Origin: Dyadobacter koreensis
Lineage (GTDB): Bacteria; Bacteroidota; Bacteroidia; Cytophagales; Spirosomataceae
Direction of reading: 5' to 3'
DNA length: 64,000 nt
NCBI RefSeq assembly: GCF_900108855.1
Contig: NZ_FNXY01000009.1
Location: 346,981-410,980 of the forward strand
Shown piece by piece: positions 53,127-62,960 of this stretch. Both the position numbers and the translations under genes were made by a program. The notes under the pieces were generated by a model. The model was not told the origin of the DNA. It searched no databases and saw only the letters and a list, made by a program, of their open reading frames with translations. Position 1 is the first letter of the stretch, and each line of letters opens with the position of its first letter.

Positions 53127-54401
53127 ATGCGCACGCTCCTTTCTCTGTTAACGGTTTTTTCATTATCTGGTTGCTCAGTTTCTCATTATTTAAAACGTGA
53201 AATAAAAAATTCTCCGGTTTTAAGTCAGCAGCATACCGGCATCTCAATCAACAATCTGACGGGCAGCAAAGCCATTGCTTCCTATCAATCTGATAAATAT
53301 TTTAATCCGGCTTCCAATACAAAATTATTTAGTTTTTACGCCGGATTATGTGCGCTTGGCGACTCCTTACCTGGTTTGGAATATCTCGAATGGGGAGAGC
53401 TTTTAATTATCCGTGGCACTGGCGATCCTTCATTATTTCATCCTGACCTGCCACACAGCGCCGTTATAGATTTTTTACAAAGTAGAAAAGAACAGATATT
53501 TTTTTCTCCCGTAAATTTTCAGGATGAACGTTACGGTCCCGGTTGGGCATGGAGCGACTATAACGACGATTATCAGCCTGAAATCTCACCGTTACCTGTT
53601 TACGGAAACATCGCCCGATTTACAGGCCTGACAGACAGACAATTCCGGGTAAAGCCAAAAATCTGGGAAAAATCCCTGCAACCGGATACTTCCATTGTTG
53701 GAATAAAAAGAGAAGAATTTCAAAATACTTTTCATTATTCCCCAAAAGCTCTGGCGGCAGGAAAAACCAGGGACGTTCCGGTTCATATGTCGGACGCCAT
53801 GACTGTTAAGTTATTGAGTGATGCCTTAAAAAAAGAAATTAAGCTGATTCAGGTTCCGCTTACTATCGAGCTGCAAACGGTTAAAAGTATACCTTCGGAT
53901 TCACTGTATATGCGTATGATGCAGGTGAGCGACAACATGCTGGCCGAGCAGCTGATGTTGATTTATGCGTCTGCGAAAGGATTGCCATTAAATACCGAAA
54001 AGGCGATTGAACACGCGAAGAAGAATTATTTGAGCGATATGCCTGACAATCTGGTATGGAAGGATGGCTCCGGATTAAGCCGTTATAATCTTTTTACGCC
54101 ACGATCTATTACCACTTTATTGCAGAAAATTTACGCAAAAGTCCCTCAGGAGCGTTTGTTTAAAATCCTGCCGAACGGAGGTGCAACAGGAAGTTTGAAA
54201 AATATGTTTAAAGGGCAGGAGCCTTTCATTTTTGCAAAAACGGGTAGTTTTAGTAACAACTTTAATCTCAGCGGTTATCTGGTTACGAAGAAAGGAAAAA
54301 CACTGGTTTTCAGCTTCATGAACAACAATTTCACGAAGCCCAGCTCAGAAGTCCGCAAAGAAGTTGAACGGATACTGACAGAAATTCACAATAAGTTTTA
54401 A
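53127..54401 (+). CDS. PBP4-type D-alanyl-D-alanine carboxypeptidase (S13), lipoprotein
   Basis: A 424-residue penicillin-binding protein of the DacB/PBP4 family that trims or opens peptidoglycan cross-links. The lipobox ends at C16 (LSGC), so it is anchored in the envelope. The SxxK motif is S63-N-T-K66, the SxN motif S-D-N is near 267 (VSDNMLAEQLM), and the KTG motif is near 370 (FAKTGSFSNN). All three are intact, so it should be active. It is convergent with, and only 5 bases from, the following minus-strand gene, with no terminator between. Confidence 0.9.
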   Translation: MRTLLSLLTVFSLSGCSVSHYLKREIKNSPVLSQQHTGISINNLTGSKAIASYQSDKYFNPASNTKLFSFYAGLCALGDSLPGLEYLEWGELLIIRGTGDPSLFHPDLPHSAVIDFLQSRKEQIFFSPVNFQDERYGPGWAWSDYNDDYQPEISPLPVYGNIARFTGLTDRQFRVKPKIWEKSLQPDTSIVGIKREEFQNTFHYSPKALAAGKTRDVPVHMSDAMTVKLLSDALKKEIKLIQVPLTIELQTVKSIPSDSLYMRMMQVSDNMLAEQLMLIYASAKGLPLNTEKAIEHAKKNYLSDMPDNLVWKDGSGLSRYNLFTPRSITTLLQKIYAKVPQERLFKILPNGGATGSLKNMFKGQEPFIFAKTGSFSNNFNLSGYLVTKKGKTLVFSFMNNNFTKPSSEVRKEVERILTEIHNKF

Positions 54402-54406
54402 ACGAT

Positions 54407-56104
54407 TTACTCCTCCTTCCAGGTCTTGTTGGTACAATAAATGGTATTTTTTCCATTCTTTCGTACCAATAAATAAATCCGGTAGAAGCCCGGTTCAACG
54501 GTTGCCGAATGAAAATTCACATAAGCGCCTTTGTTAAAATACATAAACCGGCGAATAGTCGTTTTTAATGGAACCGGGTATTGAGTTTGCGCAGACGCAT
54601 AGGTATGTCCAGCCGATTTCAGGATCACATAAGCCCCATCCGAATAATTTTTTTCCGCCGGGAAAAAGTCCTTTTCAAAATTTACTACAATATAACTGCC
54701 GTCTTTTTTAACCGTATCGGGCTCGTAAATCTTTGGACAAGGTATTGAATCGGTTGCCAAACGAGGATTCCAGCCTTCCGCCAACGGATCTTCTGAGTTA
54801 TAATACGCTCGTATTTTTTCGAACCTCGCCTGATCCATCGAAAACATTTTTACTCCAAGCCAGTCAGCATTATATCGGGCGTTAAATTCCTGTACAATGG
54901 CCATACGCCGGTTGTTTACTGCCAAAGCAAAATTGCTATGAAGAATGATGAGGTTTAGAAAAATGACAAACGGCACGATCGCGACAATTGAAAAGCGCAG
55001 AGAGGGCCTGGACGTCAGGGACAGTAATCCAAAATATAGAGCGATACACCATAGCGCCGAATACATCCGGTAACGTCCCTTAAACATCCCTTCGAAAGTA
55101 TCAGTCGGGATACGTTTATATACCAGTGCAAGTGTCGTAATGGCAACGAATGCGGCGATTCCCAATGAAAATAAAGCTCCTGGATTCGTAAAAGGCGTTT
55201 TCCCCCAGGCAGCATTCCAAAGCAAAATCCAATGTTTCCTGAATAAATAGATCAACGCAGCAATCAGAATAAAACCTGCTGCAACAGCGGTCATCAACAC
55301 TGAATTTGCCGCGTCGTATGCCGAAATTGTCGCGATTGAACCGATAAATCCGAAATAGCCGAGAAAACCTTCTTTGACCTGCTGGGGATTTGAGAAATCG
55401 AGATTTTGAGTAATTGGTGTAAAGTCGATAAAATAAATGACTGCAATTATTCCTGTAACTAAAACGGTAATTACAAAGTCCTTTTTACGCCCCATGAGCC
55501 ATGCTATTAATCCAATCACTGGAAAAACCATGAGTCCGTTTCCATAAGTGAAGGTTGCCAGAACAGCAAATAAAATCGCTATGTAGTGCTTTTTCGGATG
55601 GTGTGTTGCAAAATAAAGCGAACTTAGAACAAACAGCAGCACGCCAAAATTACACAGCGAGCTTACGCCCCAGAAAATATTTTCGAATGACTGAATCGAA
55701 AACCACAGCCACATGATCGGTACAAAATACCATAGTGAAATACGTAAGTATCGAAATGCTTTGTAAAAAATGAACGCGCAGGCTGTCCAGCAAATATTCG
55801 CCACGATCATCGGCCAGACCATATTGATCTTTCCAAAAAGCGAATGAAGCAAGAGAATAATGGATCTGGAAAAGACGAGCCTGTGTTCCGGGAAAAGTTC
55901 GGTAAGGCGTTTCCATCGGTTTGGCCAATCTGCGTCCTCAAAACCCGGAATAATGCCTAAAATCAGAATATCGTCGAAAGCTACATAATTGATATTCAAA
56001 GCAATAACTTTAAATACCAAGAAATAAATAAGTACAGGAATTATACAAAAAATTACTGCAAGCCAGGTGTTAGTCCTGGCAAATTTTAGCAAAGCTTGAA
56101 ACAT
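54407..56104 (-). CDS. Multi-pass membrane protein, possible GT-C-fold glycosyltransferase
   Basis: A 565-residue inner-membrane protein with about ten to eleven hydrophobic helices over residues 1-390 and a periplasmic C-terminal domain. The first periplasmic loop contains YVAFDDILIL (acidic pair) followed by ELFPEHRLVFSR, reminiscent of the Asp motif of GT-C glycosyltransferases that use polyprenyl-phosphate sugars. It matches no family I can name. A nearby GDP-fucose synthase fits a surface-glycan context, but the link is only positional. Confidence 0.7.
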   Translation of the reverse strand: MFQALLKFARTNTWLAVIFCIIPVLIYFLVFKVIALNINYVAFDDILILGIIPGFEDADWPNRWKRLTELFPEHRLVFSRSIILLLHSLFGKINMVWPMIVANICWTACAFIFYKAFRYLRISLWYFVPIMWLWFSIQSFENIFWGVSSLCNFGVLLFVLSSLYFATHHPKKHYIAILFAVLATFTYGNGLMVFPVIGLIAWLMGRKKDFVITVLVTGIIAVIYFIDFTPITQNLDFSNPQQVKEGFLGYFGFIGSIATISAYDAANSVLMTAVAAGFILIAALIYLFRKHWILLWNAAWGKTPFTNPGALFSLGIAAFVAITTLALVYKRIPTDTFEGMFKGRYRMYSALWCIALYFGLLSLTSRPSLRFSIVAIVPFVIFLNLIILHSNFALAVNNRRMAIVQEFNARYNADWLGVKMFSMDQARFEKIRAYYNSEDPLAEGWNPRLATDSIPCPKIYEPDTVKKDGSYIVVNFEKDFFPAEKNYSDGAYVILKSAGHTYASAQTQYPVPLKTTIRRFMYFNKGAYVNFHSATVEPGFYRIYLLVRKNGKNTIYCTNKTWKEE

Positions 56105-56177
56105 ACAATGATTTGGCTCGTGTTAATCCAACCCACGAATAAAGCAGATGGACCGCAATTTCCATCCATTCCCGCTA

Positions 56178-57200
56178 TTAATTTTCAGTTTCCTCCTCAA
56201 CCGAAGCACGCGGATCTTTGGTATAATCGTAAAGAAGTTTTCCTTTTTCATCCCATTCACGAAGAACAAACGGGTCAAATTCTTCGTCCCAACTCGTCTT
56301 TGGATATTGAATTTCTTTTTTGCGCTGACGGCGATATTGATAATATTCAACCCAGCGGCCGACTTTTTTTCCATGATCAAATTTTCCACTGGTCATAAGC
56401 TGACCCTCGTCATAAAACTGCAGAAATTCCCCCGTTGTTTCACCAAACATAACCGGTACCACTTCCTTCACTTTCGTATGAGCAGAATCATAGTAGCTGA
56501 TACGGGATTCGGCTGGAAAACCATTATCCCAAACGGCTTTATCGACCAGATTAAACTTCGTATCATATTTGACCCAACGGCCATCTTTCACACCCATGTA
56601 GTAGAAACCTTCCTCGATCAGATTTTCTCCAACGTATTTTTTATAAGAGCCATGAAGTAAAAGCGATTTTTCTTTTTCCTTAATAATGGCAGAACTCAGC
56701 TTTTTGCCTTTGGTATCGTACCAACGCGTTTCGGTAGAACGTGCATAATTGTTAAGCGGTTTTGGCTCTTTCAAAACGTGAAAAGTTTCCAAAGTCGTAC
56801 GGTCTCCGCTTCCATAACGAATGTCCATGGCCATCATCGGTACGCCTTTATACATCACTTTGGCAAGCCTGGCCTTCTCCTTTTTCAGTTTACGGTCCGC
56901 TTTCTGACTTTTGTATTCTTTTACTTTTAGGCCCAGATCAGGAATTGTTTCTCCGAAAAGTGAAGTAACGGAAGTAGACTTGCTGTTTCCTCCCGGAAGC
57001 GTGGCCGTAGCCGCAGGATCCAGACCAGAAATAAACGATTTTAAATCCTTCGATCCTTTCTTATTTGTGTTTACAGAATCCTGACTGGCCGCTTTTGGTA
57101 ACCAGGTTGGGGGTGAAGATTCCTTTGTTTCAGTCTGTGCCCAAGCTCCCTTCACAAGGAAAATAGATAGAAAACACCAGACCAGAGTAACTCTTTGCAT
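56178..57200 (-). CDS. Exported MORN-like repeat protein
   Basis: A 340-residue protein with a signal peptide ending at AQ (residue 22), a low-complexity linker and a basic region. The C-terminal half contains repeats of the form G-x-Y-x-x-G-x-x-x-G-x-W-x-x-Y (EEGFYYMGVKDGRWVKYD, SGKFDHGKKVGRWVEYY), as in MORN-like exported proteins of Bacteroidota. It ends with a conserved WDEEFDPFVLREWDEKGKLLYDY segment. Such repeats often mediate binding; function unknown. It is divergent from the GDP-fucose synthase gene. Confidence 0.8.
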   Translation of the reverse strand: MQRVTLVWCFLSIFLVKGAWAQTETKESSPPTWLPKAASQDSVNTNKKGSKDLKSFISGLDPAATATLPGGNSKSTSVTSLFGETIPDLGLKVKEYKSQKADRKLKKEKARLAKVMYKGVPMMAMDIRYGSGDRTTLETFHVLKEPKPLNNYARSTETRWYDTKGKKLSSAIIKEKEKSLLLHGSYKKYVGENLIEEGFYYMGVKDGRWVKYDTKFNLVDKAVWDNGFPAESRISYYDSAHTKVKEVVPVMFGETTGEFLQFYDEGQLMTSGKFDHGKKVGRWVEYYQYRRQRKKEIQYPKTSWDEEFDPFVLREWDEKGKLLYDYTKDPRASVEEETEN

Positions 57201-57232
57201 GTGTATTGAATTTTTCTTCAGGGTAAGATTGT

Positions 57233-57240
57233 TACTTTTG
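57233..57240 (+). promoter_or_regulatory. Candidate -7 box for GDP-fucose synthase
   Basis: TACTTTTG is a full TAnnTTTG match about 57 bases before the chosen start; a TTG lies 24 bases upstream, slightly wide. Confidence 0.45.
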
Positions 57241-57296
57241 TAACGAATTGGTTCTTAAAGATATTGATTTTTCATCCTACAAATTTACATAACACA

Positions 57297-58238
57297 TTGG
57301 AAAAAAGCGCTAAAATTTATATCGCAGGACACCGCGGTATGGTCGGCTCGGCGATTCACCGTAAACTAACTGCTGAAGGTTTTAACAATTTTGTATTCCG
57401 CACATCTTCAGAACTTGATCTGCGTGATCAGGCTTCGGTAAAAGATTTCTTTGAAACAGAACGTCCGGAATATGTTTTCCTTGCTGCAGCAAAGGTTGGC
57501 GGCATCATGGCCAACAATATTTATCGCGCAGAATTTTTGTTCGATAATCTGCAAATTCAAAATAATGTCATCGATAGTGCTTACCGGGTTAACGTAAAAA
57601 AACTGCTTTTTCTTGGTTCATCCTGCATTTATCCAAAACTGGCACCTCAGCCGCTGCACGAAGATTCGCTCCTGACCGGCACACTGGAACCAACGAATGA
57701 ACCGTATGCAATTGCGAAAATTGCAGGAATAAAAATGTGCGAGGCTTACAGAAGCCAGTACGGCTGTGATTTCATTTCGGTTATGCCCACAAATCTTTAT
57801 GGTCCTAACGACAATTATGATTTGAATAAATCGCATGTTCTTCCTGCCATGATCCGTAAATTTCATGAGGCCAAGGAAGAAAACAAACCAGTAGTTGAGC
57901 TCTGGGGAACGGGTTCACCATTGCGCGAATTCCTTCATGCTGATGATTTGGCTGATGCATGTTATTTCCTGATGCAGAATTACAGCGAGCCGGGTTTCCT
58001 TAATGTAGGGGTAGGAAGCGATGTTACTATTAAAGAATTAGCCGAGTTGATTCAGGAAACGGTAGGCTATAAAGGCAACGTTCATTGGAATACGGATAAG
58101 CCTGACGGTACGCCACGGAAATTGATGGATGTAAGCAAACTTCATGCCCTGGGCTGGAAACACAAGACAGATCTCACCGAAGGAATACGTATAACGTATC
58201 AGGATTTTTTACAGAAAATAGAGGCTTATTCCGTTTAA
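57297..58238 (+). CDS. fcl: GDP-L-fucose synthase
   Basis: A 313-residue NADPH-dependent epimerase-reductase that turns GDP-4-keto-6-deoxymannose into GDP-L-fucose for surface glycans. The Rossmann motif GHRGMVG is at 11-17, with S108/S109 in LFLGSSCIYP and the catalytic pair Y137-K141 in NEPYAIAKIAG. No ATG lies near the conserved N-terminus; a TTG at 57297 gives the usual MEKSAKIYIAGHRG start, and another TTG at 57264 is possible. The gmd partner is not in the window. Confidence 0.94.
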   Translation: MEKSAKIYIAGHRGMVGSAIHRKLTAEGFNNFVFRTSSELDLRDQASVKDFFETERPEYVFLAAAKVGGIMANNIYRAEFLFDNLQIQNNVIDSAYRVNVKKLLFLGSSCIYPKLAPQPLHEDSLLTGTLEPTNEPYAIAKIAGIKMCEAYRSQYGCDFISVMPTNLYGPNDNYDLNKSHVLPAMIRKFHEAKEENKPVVELWGTGSPLREFLHADDLADACYFLMQNYSEPGFLNVGVGSDVTIKELAELIQETVGYKGNVHWNTDKPDGTPRKLMDVSKLHALGWKHKTDLTEGIRITYQDFLQKIEAYSV

Positions 58239-58370
58239 TAAAATTGATATTAATGGGTTATACAAAAGTATCACCCAACAATTCAGCACTAAAAGGCCGT
58301 TTTACCTATTAAAATTCTTTTTTTTGACAAATTTTCAGTATAAAGTTACAATTATCTTCGGGAAACTAAT

Positions 58371-58378
58371 TAGTTTTG
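58371..58378 (+). promoter_or_regulatory. Candidate -7 box for the Lrp-family regulator
   Basis: TAGTTTTG is a full TAnnTTTG match 46 bases before the start codon; no -33 TTG at normal spacing. Confidence 0.45.
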
Positions 58379-58423
58379 CAGCGTCCTAAAAAGTGGGGCT
58401 AACTATAAACCATGTTATAAGCA

Positions 58424-58897
58424 ATGTCTGCTATCATTAAATTAGACCAGATAGACCGTAAAGTACTTGAGATTTTACAAACGAATGCCAAGATAACGAA
58501 CGCACAGCTTTCAAAGGAAATTGGGCTTTCACCAGCTCCTACACTGGAACGTGTAAAGAAACTTGAGCAATCAGGAATTATTAAAAGTTATCATGCACAA
58601 TTAGAACCAGAAAGAGTTGGTTTGGGTGTAAGCACTTTCGTGCAGATTTCTTTGGTTGGCCACAGAAAAGCTGTTACAGAGTCATTTGTTGAAAAAATAC
58701 ATGCAATTCCGGAAGTGATCGAGTGCCACCATATTACGGGAACAGGCGATTTCTTGTTGAGAGTAATTTCAAAGGATATCAGTACATATCAAAAACTGAT
58801 GTTGGAAAAAATAAATGAAATTGAAGAAGTAGCAAGCACCCAAACGATGGTGATTTTGTCAACTTTCAAAGAAAGTAAGGTCTTACCAATTCCTTGA
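58424..58897 (+). CDS. Lrp/AsnC-family transcriptional regulator
   Basis: A 157-residue regulator. The N-terminal winged-helix-turn-helix (DQIDRKVLEILQTNAKITNAQLSKEIGLSPAPTLERVKKLEQSGII, residues 7-52) is characteristic of Lrp/AsnC. The C-terminal RAM domain (STFVQISLVGHRKAVTESFVEKIHAIPEVIECHHITGTGDFLLRV) binds an amino acid ligand and assembles octamers. The effector cannot be read from sequence. It is a single gene with a shared terminator, next to DUF4301 but not cotranscribed with it. Confidence 0.93.
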   Translation: MSAIIKLDQIDRKVLEILQTNAKITNAQLSKEIGLSPAPTLERVKKLEQSGIIKSYHAQLEPERVGLGVSTFVQISLVGHRKAVTESFVEKIHAIPEVIECHHITGTGDFLLRVISKDISTYQKLMLEKINEIEEVASTQTMVILSTFKESKVLPIP

Positions 58898-58941
58898 AAT
58901 ATTGCCCCTGACAGCATGATATTAGGAAAATTATTCCAATA

Positions 58942-58978
58942 AAAAACGTCGGACCCTTTACGGATTCGACGTTTTTAC
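58942..58978. terminator. Bidirectional terminator between lrp-type and DUF4301 genes
   Basis: Perfect 10-base arms (58942-58951 and 58967-58976) with A-run on the left and T-run on the right; loop of 15 bases. Located between convergent genes. Confidence 0.85.
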
Positions 58979-59000
58979 TTTTATAACTGTGCTGTTGACA

Positions 59001-60497
59001 CTATTGATGTTGTTCGCGCAACAGGTCATTTACTGTTTTTACAGGATTAAATGTGATCAACGGAACTTCAACGAAAAGCGTGTTCCAGTTAGCCATTGAT
59101 CCGTTCCATAAGCCAGGTAATTCCTGCGCTTTCAGCTCTTTTCCATCTTTGGATTTGTAGGTTATGAAACCAGTAAGCGGATCACGGAATTTTTTAAGAT
59201 CGTATAATTCTCCGTTTTTATTCTTAATTGCACAAACAAGATCAACCGGATTAAAGTGGGTTGAATTCTTGAAAATACCATTCTGCTGTTCATTGTCAAC
59301 ATCAACCTGAGCAGATTCTACGATTTGCAATGACGAAGATCCATCTGCATTTTCTGCCCAGAAAGGTCCGCCACCAGGTTCGCCCTGATTTTTTACCATA
59401 CCACAGGCACGCAAAGGACGGTCAAGTTTGCCAACAAAATATTCTTTCTTCTGATCGTCAGACCATCCGTCATAAGTTGCCGGAGGTACTACACATAATT
59501 CTTCACGGAAAAAAGTATCAAGTTCCGCTAATAAAGAAGCATCAGAACCTGCGCTTAATTTATCAAGATAGCCAAATATTCTTTTCTGGAAGTCAAGAAC
59601 AATGCCGGCCAATGCTTTTTTGTAGGTTACAGTATCGCTCTTAATTCTATCGGGAACTACGTTATCAATATTTTTGATGAAAATAATATCCGCATCCAAT
59701 TGGCTTAGGTTTTCCAGCAAAGCACCATGCCCGGCCGGCCGGAATAATAGTCCACCATCTTTCTCACGGAAGGGCGAGTTGTCCATGTTTACAGCAATCG
59801 TATCGGTTGAGCTTTTCTGCTCAGAAAACGACACCATATATTTTACGCCAAATTCGCTTTGATAGGTTGGTAATACTTCAACAACCAGTTTTTCGAATTT
59901 ATCACGGTGTTCCGGAGAAACGGTAAAGTGAATCTGAACATTGCTACCAGCGTTTGCGTAATGAGCACCTTCTACCAAATGTTCTTCGAGGGGCGTGCGT
60001 GAACGGCTGTCGTAATTATGGAATTTCAACAATCCTTTTGGCAATTCGCCATATCCCAAACCCTTGTTTAAAAGGAAATAAGAGACTATCGTTTTTTCAT
60101 CAGCAGAAGAAATATCAATCCCGTCTGACGCCATGCAAGCTTTCAGATCTTCGTAAAAAGCAAATTCTGTTAGTCTCGCAAAAAATTCGTCAACAGATTT
60201 GTCTTTTTTATCTTCCTGCAAAAAGCTAAATAGCGACTTAAACATACGCGTTGCAGCTCCGGAAGCAGGAACAAACTTCAGTAGAGCCACTTCGCCGTCA
60301 GAAGAACTCCTGTCAAACGCCTTAACTACTTCTTCAATTTGTGCATCTGTCAAACGAATAATCCCGTCTCCGACGGTCGCTGCTTTGGACAAATGAAGAA
60401 ATGGAAACCCATTCACAAAATAATGCACTTGTTCTTCTACTACTGTGGCATCGCTCCCGCGGTCCTGAATCTGTTGAAGGTCTTTTTCGATGAACAT
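59001..60497 (-). CDS. DUF4301 protein, probably related to UDP-sugar pyrophosphorylases
   Basis: A 498-residue cytoplasmic protein of the DUF4301 family. Several motifs look like those of the UDPGP/UAP1 nucleotidyltransferases. FVPASGAATRM (75-85) sits where the GGxGTRxG loop would be. PKGLLKFH (153-160), with RTPLEEHLVEGA after it, resembles the PKG-containing segment. RPAGHGALL (253-261) resembles the P-x-G-HG loop, and IKNIDNVV (274-281) resembles the conserved DN. No function is established; a nucleotide-sugar transferase is an inference from these resemblances. It stands alone on the minus strand. Confidence 0.82.
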   Translation of the reverse strand: MFIEKDLQQIQDRGSDATVVEEQVHYFVNGFPFLHLSKAATVGDGIIRLTDAQIEEVVKAFDRSSSDGEVALLKFVPASGAATRMFKSLFSFLQEDKKDKSVDEFFARLTEFAFYEDLKACMASDGIDISSADEKTIVSYFLLNKGLGYGELPKGLLKFHNYDSRSRTPLEEHLVEGAHYANAGSNVQIHFTVSPEHRDKFEKLVVEVLPTYQSEFGVKYMVSFSEQKSSTDTIAVNMDNSPFREKDGGLLFRPAGHGALLENLSQLDADIIFIKNIDNVVPDRIKSDTVTYKKALAGIVLDFQKRIFGYLDKLSAGSDASLLAELDTFFREELCVVPPATYDGWSDDQKKEYFVGKLDRPLRACGMVKNQGEPGGGPFWAENADGSSSLQIVESAQVDVDNEQQNGIFKNSTHFNPVDLVCAIKNKNGELYDLKKFRDPLTGFITYKSKDGKELKAQELPGLWNGSMANWNTLFVEVPLITFNPVKTVNDLLREQHQ

Positions 60498-60628
60498 AAT
60501 TTAATTTGTTAAAAAATAATCATTAGTACATCGCCATAAGAGTATTAAATCTAATGAGTCCTGTGGCGGTGCGTGGTTTTACATTATGTAAAGTCCTGTA
60601 TAATCGTACTATAACTATGTAACACGAT

Positions 60629-62956
60629 TTATTTCACTATTCTTAATTTGGCGAAACTAAGCAATAAAGTTTTGTCACCTACCTTGTCAAATTTCACGGT
60701 CGCTTTACGGTCTGTTCCATTTACATCCATCTTAACAACCGTGCCAAAACCAAACTTGGAATGTTCCACCTTATCGCCTTCGGCAAGCTCATGCGTATCA
60801 CTCGGTACAAAATCCGAAGTAGGCGTGTGAGCAGAAGCAGCTGTTGCTGGCCTTGGTTCTGTCGGTCTTCTCGGACTGAGATTTTTGACGAAGGACATCG
60901 GCGACGAGGATGATCCTTCCCGACTAATCTCTCTTTGGAAAGATTGGGAAATATTCAAATATTTTGCATCAACCTCCAATAAAAACCGGCTTGGTTCGCA
61001 CATTTTCAATCTTCCCCACTGATAACGGCTTTCTGCGTAGGAGAATGAGAGTTTTTGTTCAGCACGGGTTATCGCAACGTAAAAAAGACGGCGTTCTTCT
61101 TCCAGATCCTGGCGGCTTTCCAGCATCATCTGGCTTGGGAATAGATCTTCTTCCAAACCAACAATGAAAACATTCCTGAATTCAAGACCCTTCGCAGAGT
61201 GAATTGTCATCATTGTGACGCGATCATTATCTTCGTTTTCATCCGGTTCGTCTGCATTTGTCAAAAGCGAAACAGATTGTAGAAACGCACTTAGTGTTTT
61301 ATCTTCGTTTTCTTCACTATCAACAAATTCTTTGATCGCATTCAGCAATTCCTGGACGTTTTCATAGCGGGAAAGTCCTTCAACGGTTTTGTCTTCATAC
61401 AATTCACGAAGAAGTCCGGATGTTTTTGCGATGTGAGCGGAAACTTCAAAAGCATCTTTTCCGGCATCAAGCATGAGCATAAAGCTTTTGATCAATGTCC
61501 CGAACTGATCGATTTGCGTAATCGTCCGGCCGGTTGCATAATTCGCAATATTGCTTACCACCTCCCAGATCGGAACATTATTTTCTGCCGCAGTTACAGT
61601 AATTCTTGCAACGGTTGTATCGCCGATCCCACGTTTCGGAAGATTGATAATCCTTTTAAAAGCTTCTTCGTCACGCTGGTTAACCGTAAAACGCAGGTAA
61701 CCCAAAAGGTCTTTAATCTCTTTACGTTGATAAAAAGATTGTCCGCCAATAATCCGGTATTTAATTCCCAGCTTTCGAAGCGCTTCTTCAAAAGAACGTG
61801 ACTGCGCGTTAGTACGATAAAGAATTGCAAAATTTTCGTTTTTGAGCGATTTCTGCATTTTTTCTTCAAAGATGGCCGTCGCAACCAAACGTCCTTCTTC
61901 GTTATCAGAACCCGCTTTGATCACGTCGATCATCGAGCCTTCCTCATTCACTGTGAAGGTTTCTTTTTTCAACTGGGATTTATTTCGGGCGATCACCGAA
62001 TTCGCGGCATTTACAATCGTGCTTGTTGAACGATAATTTTGTTCCAGTTTGATAGTATGAACATCCGGAAAATCTTTTTCAAAATTCAGAATGTTTTCAA
62101 TATTGGCTCCGCGAAAGGCATAAATACTTTGCGCATCATCCCCAACAACCACAATATTCCGGTTTACAGCCGATAATTTTCTTGTAATAAGGTACTGCGA
62201 AACGTTTGTATCCTGAAACTCATCCACCATCACATGCTGGAATTTGTGCTGATATTTGTACAAAACATCAGGAAAATCACGGAACAAAACGTTTGTATTA
62301 AAAAGCAGATCATCAAAATCCATCGCATTCGCCTGAAAACAGCGCGTTACATAGGTCTTGTAGATACGCCCGATTTCCTTCATTTTGGCCGCTTCGTCAT
62401 CTGCCTGGATTACGGCATTGTTGATATAATCGTCTGCAGACACCAGCCTGTTTTTTGCTCCGGAAATCCGGTTATAAACCACATTGGCTTTGTAAACCTT
62501 ATCATCCAGATTATATTCCTTTATAATACTGCGCAATAACGACTTGGAATCGTCGGTATCATAAATCGAAAAATCACTGGTGTAACCCAGATATCTCGCT
62601 TCGATCCTGAGAATTTTTGCAAAAACAGAGTGAAAAGTACCCATCCAGATATTTCTCGCTTCTGTCCCGACAGCACCCTCGATACGTTTCCGCATTTCCC
62701 CGGATGCTTTATTGGTAAAAGTCAGAGATAAAATACGAAACGGATCTACGCCATTTTCAATCAAATGGGCAATCCGGTAAGTAAGTACTCGTGTTTTTCC
62801 TGAACCGGCACCGGCAATAATCATTAAAGGACCATTACCATAAACCACGGCCTGGCGTTGCGGTTCGTTCAGTGTATCTAAATAATCTGGCTTGCTCAAT
62901 CTATCTTCCTCCTTATATATATTGTTCACATCAAATGCCTCATTCTTATCAGGCAA
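60629..62956 (-). CDS. UvrD/PcrA-type DNA helicase
   Basis: A 775-residue superfamily-1 helicase for repair and for removing proteins from DNA. Walker A GAGSGKT is at 49-55 (frame starting at 62956), with TFTNKA, DEFQDTN, QNYRST and the C-terminal motif VTMMTIHSAKGLEF. The last about 60 residues (DKVEHSKFGFGTVVKMDVNGTDRKATVKFDKVGDKTLLLSFAKLRIV) form the Tudor-like domain that contacts RNA polymerase in PcrA. The start is uncertain: a TTG at 62899 is preceded by AAGGAGG at 8 bases, and a -7 box lies at 62961-62968, only 5 bases before the ATG at 62956. The TTG would give a 756-residue protein. Confidence 0.93.
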   Translation of the reverse strand: MPDKNEAFDVNNIYKEEDRLSKPDYLDTLNEPQRQAVVYGNGPLMIIAGAGSGKTRVLTYRIAHLIENGVDPFRILSLTFTNKASGEMRKRIEGAVGTEARNIWMGTFHSVFAKILRIEARYLGYTSDFSIYDTDDSKSLLRSIIKEYNLDDKVYKANVVYNRISGAKNRLVSADDYINNAVIQADDEAAKMKEIGRIYKTYVTRCFQANAMDFDDLLFNTNVLFRDFPDVLYKYQHKFQHVMVDEFQDTNVSQYLITRKLSAVNRNIVVVGDDAQSIYAFRGANIENILNFEKDFPDVHTIKLEQNYRSTSTIVNAANSVIARNKSQLKKETFTVNEEGSMIDVIKAGSDNEEGRLVATAIFEEKMQKSLKNENFAILYRTNAQSRSFEEALRKLGIKYRIIGGQSFYQRKEIKDLLGYLRFTVNQRDEEAFKRIINLPKRGIGDTTVARITVTAAENNVPIWEVVSNIANYATGRTITQIDQFGTLIKSFMLMLDAGKDAFEVSAHIAKTSGLLRELYEDKTVEGLSRYENVQELLNAIKEFVDSEENEDKTLSAFLQSVSLLTNADEPDENEDNDRVTMMTIHSAKGLEFRNVFIVGLEEDLFPSQMMLESRQDLEEERRLFYVAITRAEQKLSFSYAESRYQWGRLKMCEPSRFLLEVDAKYLNISQSFQREISREGSSSSPMSFVKNLSPRRPTEPRPATAASAHTPTSDFVPSDTHELAEGDKVEHSKFGFGTVVKMDVNGTDRKATVKFDKVGDKTLLLSFAKLRIVK

Positions 62957-62960
62957 AACC

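Noticed and set aside
62234..62539. Reading frame on the plus strand inside the PcrA/UvrD gene
   Set aside because: It is an antisense shadow of the conserved helicase frame, without a promoter or recognisable domain.
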